Shown here: positions 60,941-64,000 of the stretch, piece by piece | How the letters are laid out: every line of letters begins with the position of its first letter | How positions within the stretch are numbered: position 1 is the first letter of the stretch | Source: Bacteroidota bacterium | GTDB taxonomy: Bacteria > Bacteroidota > Bacteroidia > M30B66 | Reading direction: 5' to 3' | DNA length: 64,000 nucleotides | Assembly: GCA_027490225.1 (NCBI GenBank) | Contig: JAIXYK010000035.1 | Coordinates: 83,477 to 147,476, forward strand | Position numbers and translations under genes: made by a program | The notes under the pieces: generated by a model | Database searches by the model: none | The model's input: the letters and a program-made list of their open reading frames with translations, nothing else | Told to the model about the DNA's origin: nothing

Positions 60941-62722
60941 ATGCGTTTACTTTTACTACTTCAATTTCAGGCACTATTACTTTCTGCCCAAACACACTTA
61001 CCGCCTATACCACATTGGAAGGGAAAAAGTGAGGCATTATTGCAAAGCGCCACATCTAAATATGCAACTCCATTCGAAAAATCTAATGGTCTAAAATCGG
61101 CCAGCATCGAAGAATTTGAAATTTGGTTCGATAACATTTCCATCAACAATCAACAAATTTCAAAGAAAACAATTGCCATCACTGCTGAGGGACAACCACT
61201 AAATGCTTATGTGTTTTCTGAAAACAGGGCAATGCGCGATAGTTTTAAACGCAGCGATTTGCCATTGGTGCTTTTTCAGGGTGGTATTCATTCTGGAGAA
61301 ATTGATGGGTTAGATGCAGGTATGTTGCTCTTTCGGGATTTATGTGAAGGAAAACTTAATGAAATAAAAGGTAAAGTTGACCTTGTGTTTATTCCTGTTT
61401 TAAATAAAGATGGGTTGTTGCGCGCATCAACATACAACAGAATTAACCAAAGAGGACCTGAGTTGCAAGGCTGGAGGGCCAATTCCTTGAATCAAAATCT
61501 TAATAGAGATTATACCAAGCTCGATAGCAAGGAAGTACGCGCTGTGGTTTCTTTAATAGCGCAATTGAAACCAGAATTATATGTGGATATTCATGTTACA
61601 GATGGAGCAGATTATCAATATGACATAACTTATGGATTCGTTGGAAAGTTTGGCTATTCACCCGAAATTTCTCATTGGCTCGAAACTAATCTGAAATTCC
61701 AAGCAAATAAAGCACTTTTAGACAATGGGCATATTCCTGGTCCATTGGTCTTTTTGCGGAACGAAAGCAAGCCTAGTCTTGGAAATGATGATTACATGCA
61801 TGAACCCAGATTTTCAAATGGATACGGAGGAGCGCGCCATACTCCTTCAATCTTGGTCGAAAATCATTCTTTAAAGCCATTTAAACAGCGTGTTTTAGGA
61901 ACGCGAGTTTGGTTAGAAGCTACCTTACAGGCTGTAATTAACGGTAAAATGGAGTTGAGAGCGGCCATTAAAAAAGACGAAAATGCGTATAATGCTGAGG
62001 TTACTTTGGACTGGGATTTCCCAAAAGAAACTAATGACAGCATGTTATTTTTAGGTGTCGAAACTGTTGAGAAAATGAGCGAAGCGGCAGGAATGAAAAT
62101 CACCACATGGAACGCGCTTCCAAAAAATGAAAAAATTCCAGTTTGGGAACAAAATGTTGCTACTATAAAAGTAAAAAAACCTTCGTATTACATCGTTCCC
62201 GTAAACCGCATTGAAGTAATTGAAAGATTAAAAATCCATGGTGTTGAAATGAAATTTTTGCGCAACGATACTTTAATTGATGTTGAGTTATATCGGGTTG
62301 CTGATATGAAAATAAGCGGAACGGCACCTTTTCAGGGAAGAATGAGAAATATGGCAACAACAGAACCTTTCTTCAGTAAGATGGCATTTCGTAAAGGTAG
62401 CGCACTCATTAGCACCCGGCAGGCATTGGGCGATTTAGCAATGCTACTGTTGGAGCCATCATCTGGAGATTCTTATTTCCAATGGGGTTTCTTTGCAGAT
62501 ATTATGGAACGCACAGAGTATTTCGAGAAGTATGCAATGGCAACATTGGCAGATGAAATGATGAAATCTCGTCCTGAGTTGAAAGCACAATTTGATCAAA
62601 AATGTCAACAAGATTTAGATTTTGCATCAAGTGCAGATGCTCGGTTACGTTGGTGGTACGACCATTCTGATTGGGCAGATGAAAAATGGTTGATTTATCC
62701 TGTAGGCAGAATAAATCAATAA
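60941..62722 (+). CDS. Secreted M14-family zinc carboxypeptidase
   Basis: A 593-residue exported metallopeptidase. Signal peptide from the ATG (MRLLLLLQFQALLLSAQ). Zinc ligands H and E of GGIHSGEIDG are near residue 117-120, a second histidine lies in YVDIHVTDGADYQYD (about 217) and the catalytic glutamate in PSILVENHSL (about 306). The last 230 residues form a beta-rich tail. A TTG at 60911 overlaps the hemJ stop and is a possible alternative start, but the ATG gives a proper signal peptide. It is the last gene of the kor run. Confidence 0.88.
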   Translation: MRLLLLLQFQALLLSAQTHLPPIPHWKGKSEALLQSATSKYATPFEKSNGLKSASIEEFEIWFDNISINNQQISKKTIAITAEGQPLNAYVFSENRAMRDSFKRSDLPLVLFQGGIHSGEIDGLDAGMLLFRDLCEGKLNEIKGKVDLVFIPVLNKDGLLRASTYNRINQRGPELQGWRANSLNQNLNRDYTKLDSKEVRAVVSLIAQLKPELYVDIHVTDGADYQYDITYGFVGKFGYSPEISHWLETNLKFQANKALLDNGHIPGPLVFLRNESKPSLGNDDYMHEPRFSNGYGGARHTPSILVENHSLKPFKQRVLGTRVWLEATLQAVINGKMELRAAIKKDENAYNAEVTLDWDFPKETNDSMLFLGVETVEKMSEAAGMKITTWNALPKNEKIPVWEQNVATIKVKKPSYYIVPVNRIEVIERLKIHGVEMKFLRNDTLIDVELYRVADMKISGTAPFQGRMRNMATTEPFFSKMAFRKGSALISTRQALGDLAMLLLEPSSGDSYFQWGFFADIMERTEYFEKYAMATLADEMMKSRPELKAQFDQKCQQDLDFASSADARLRWWYDHSDWADEKWLIYPVGRINQ

Positions 62723-62799
62723 TTTCCTCACCACTCAATTGTTGATGAAACATTTATTTTAGAGAATTCCAGCTCTCTTTTTTTGTGATTTTTGCCTCG

Positions 62800-63312
62800 A
62801 TGGAGCATCTTACTTATATCGATTACATAATTATTGCCATTTTACTTTGGGGATTTATCAGTGGATTTAGAAAAGGACTAATAATGCAGTTAACCTTAAT
62901 TGCAGGAATTATTTTAGGATTATGGCTGGGTGTAAACTGTATTGATTTTGTAGAAAAATGGCTTTTAGAAAAAGATTTTTCCTCTGGTGCGTGGTTAAAA
63001 CCAATGGCGTTTATAATCATTTTTATAGCTGTTTACGGTGTAGCATACATTAGCGGGAAAGCTTTGTCAACACTCATAAGTCTTGTAATGCTTGGCATAT
63101 TCAATAAAATTGCTGGAGGCATTTTCGGTATGCTCAAAATGGTTTTACTGTCAAGTTTTTTCATTGTTCTAATCAACACTGCAGGCTTTTCAGATTTTTC
63201 CAAAGAGCAAGAAAAAAAATCTGAGATGTTTGGAAGTATTTCTGCCCCTGCACTTTTTTTATTTCCCAAAATAGAAGAAAAGATAAACACATCAGCTAAA
63301 TCCATTTTTTAA
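62800..63312 (+). CDS. CvpA-family membrane protein
   Basis: A 170-residue protein with about four membrane spans. 'YIDYIIIAILLWGFISGFRK', then 'GLIMQLTLIAGIILGLWLGV' near the start, is the CvpA signature; 'GGIFGMLKMVLLSSFFIVLI' follows in the last span. CvpA was first linked to colicin V production, but its wider role is in envelope homeostasis. The frame opens at a GTG 15 bases earlier; the ATG at 62800 is preferred. The next gene starts 28 bases downstream on the same strand. Confidence 0.85.
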   Translation: MEHLTYIDYIIIAILLWGFISGFRKGLIMQLTLIAGIILGLWLGVNCIDFVEKWLLEKDFSSGAWLKPMAFIIIFIAVYGVAYISGKALSTLISLVMLGIFNKIAGGIFGMLKMVLLSSFFIVLINTAGFSDFSKEQEKKSEMFGSISAPALFLFPKIEEKINTSAKSIF

Positions 63313-63340
63313 ATAAGGGCAATTATTTCAAGTCTTTCTT

Positions 63341-63883
63341 ATGCAAACATCATTTAAATATTCCTTGGAAGGTCAAGAATCAGAAAGACTGTTATTCAGA
63401 AGAATTACCGATAAAGACTTTGATACATGGCTGGAATTCTGCAAATATCCAGATTCTCTAAAGTACATTTTTTCTCAGCAACAACTTGCTAATGAAGACC
63501 CTGTTAAGCGATGCAAAATTTGGTTCGAAAGAGTTTTTCATAGATATGAAAATGGGTTAGGAGGAATGAATGCGCTTATTGATAAAAACACCAACGAATT
63601 TGTTGGGCAATGTGGTTTATTAATTCAAACCATCGATAATTTAGAAGAATTAGAAATAGGCTATTCATTAATGCCGCTTCATAGGGGAAAAGGTTATGCA
63701 ACTGAAGCAGCAAAAAAATGTAAATTATTTGCCTTTGAAAATCAATTTAGTGATTCACTAATCTCCACTATCCATATTGAAAATGAAGCATCTGCAAAAG
63801 TTGCTATTGCTAATGGAATGAGCTTAGAAAAGACAACTTTTAGTAAAGGCGACCCTGTAAATATCTACAGAGTTTTCAAATAA
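63341..63883 (+). CDS. GNAT-family N-acetyltransferase
   Basis: A 180-residue acetyltransferase of the RimJ/RimL-like type. The N-terminus 'SERLLFRRITDKDFDTWLEF' is typical, and the acetyl-CoA loop is in 'LMPLHRGKGYATEAAKKCKL' (about 110-129). 'STIHIENEASAKVAIANGMS' completes the fold. The target is unknown. Followed by the hairpin terminator 63884-63912. Confidence 0.9.
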   Translation: MQTSFKYSLEGQESERLLFRRITDKDFDTWLEFCKYPDSLKYIFSQQQLANEDPVKRCKIWFERVFHRYENGLGGMNALIDKNTNEFVGQCGLLIQTIDNLEELEIGYSLMPLHRGKGYATEAAKKCKLFAFENQFSDSLISTIHIENEASAKVAIANGMSLEKTTFSKGDPVNIYRVFK

Positions 63884-63912
63884 AAAAGGGCGCCCTTTTG
63901 AGACGCCCTTTT
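63884..63912. terminator. Hairpin terminator
   Basis: Arms AAAAGGGCG (63884-63892) and CGCCCTTTT (63904-63912) with an 11-base loop, between converging genes. Confidence 0.85.
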
Positions 63913-63935
63913 CGTTAGGTTAATTAATTGAAGTG

Positions 63936-64000
63936 TTATTTTGTTTTGCTAAACTTAGCTGTGCTTCTTTTCTGATTTCCTTCTAAGGTAATCTGATAAA
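63936..64000 (-). CDS. C-terminus of a probable T9SS sorting-domain protein (cut by window edge)
   Basis: On the minus strand the frame closing at 63936-63938 reads YQITLEGNQKRSTAKFSKTK and stop, 20 residues that look like the last strands of a type A sorting domain (a Y.I...G.....K pattern ending in lysine). The rest of the gene lies beyond the window. Its position, facing a terminator shared with the GNAT gene, also fits a gene end. Confidence 0.5.
   Translation of the reverse strand, partial: YQITLEGNQKRSTAKFSKTK

Overview
This is an AT-rich, gene-dense stretch of a Bacteroidota chromosome, probably from a free-living or environmental lineage rather than a gut Bacteroidales. Four things point there. 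The left edge holds gldM and gldN of the type IX secretion/gliding machinery. At least six complete proteins end in a T9SS sorting domain. There is a SusC/SusD pair. Promoters match the Bacteroidota form (TTG, 17-20 bases, TAnnTTTG). The DUF4175 / ATPase / ybeY / mnmG cluster also fits the phylum. I saw no rRNA, tRNA, CRISPR array, transposase or phage gene.

Layout. 1-1.9 kb: gldM (3' part) and gldN, closed by a strong hairpin. 1.9-5.0 kb (minus): SprT-like protein, aminotransferase, mannose-1-phosphate guanylyltransferase. 5.0-11.6 kb: a small membrane protein, then nadA, an M16 peptidase, a MORN-type repeat protein and an NlpC/P60 lipoprotein on the minus strand. 12.1-20.2 kb (plus): rpiB, DUF4175 protein, HATPase, ybeY, mnmG, methyltransferase, DUF4442 protein. 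Four CACGTG-centred ParB-site-like palindromes lie between 11.0 and 20.0 kb, two of them flanking mnmG exactly. 20.3-28.6 kb (minus): a starch/glycogen-type utilisation locus (secreted GH13 enzyme, SusC, SusD, small sorting-domain protein). 28.8-35.7 kb (minus): NhaD antiporter, ALDH7-type dehydrogenase, secreted esterase, lipoprotein, ArsC-like protein, glutaryl-CoA dehydrogenase. 35.9-36.2 kb: a nested tandem repeat. 36.3-39.8 kb: ECF sigma factor, FecR anti-sigma factor and an unusual STN-domain protein with twelve 16-residue surface repeats in place of a TonB receptor. 39.8-50.3 kb: secreted CotH-type and PhoX-type proteins, a divergent TonB-dependent receptor and two secreted proteins of unknown function. 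50.4-54.8 kb: kbl, a barrel-like protein and a secreted lysyl oxidase with intact copper and cofactor residues. 54.9-57.3 kb: aldo/keto reductase, HxlR regulator and divergent NmrA-type reductase around a perfect palindrome. 57.5-62.7 kb: korA-korB-hemJ-M14 peptidase. 62.8-64.0 kb: CvpA, GNAT acetyltransferase and the tail of another probable sorting-domain protein.

How the genes connect. GldM/GldN belong to the machine that exports the sorting-domain proteins seen here (GH13, esterase, CotH, PhoX, lysyl oxidase and others). The SusCD/GH13 group would degrade and import alpha-glucans. ALDH7, glutaryl-CoA dehydrogenase and possibly KorAB could belong to lysine breakdown, though they are not in one operon. 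The most novel-looking item is the sigma/FecR/STN-repeat system. The clearest unannotated non-coding signal is the parS-like cluster.
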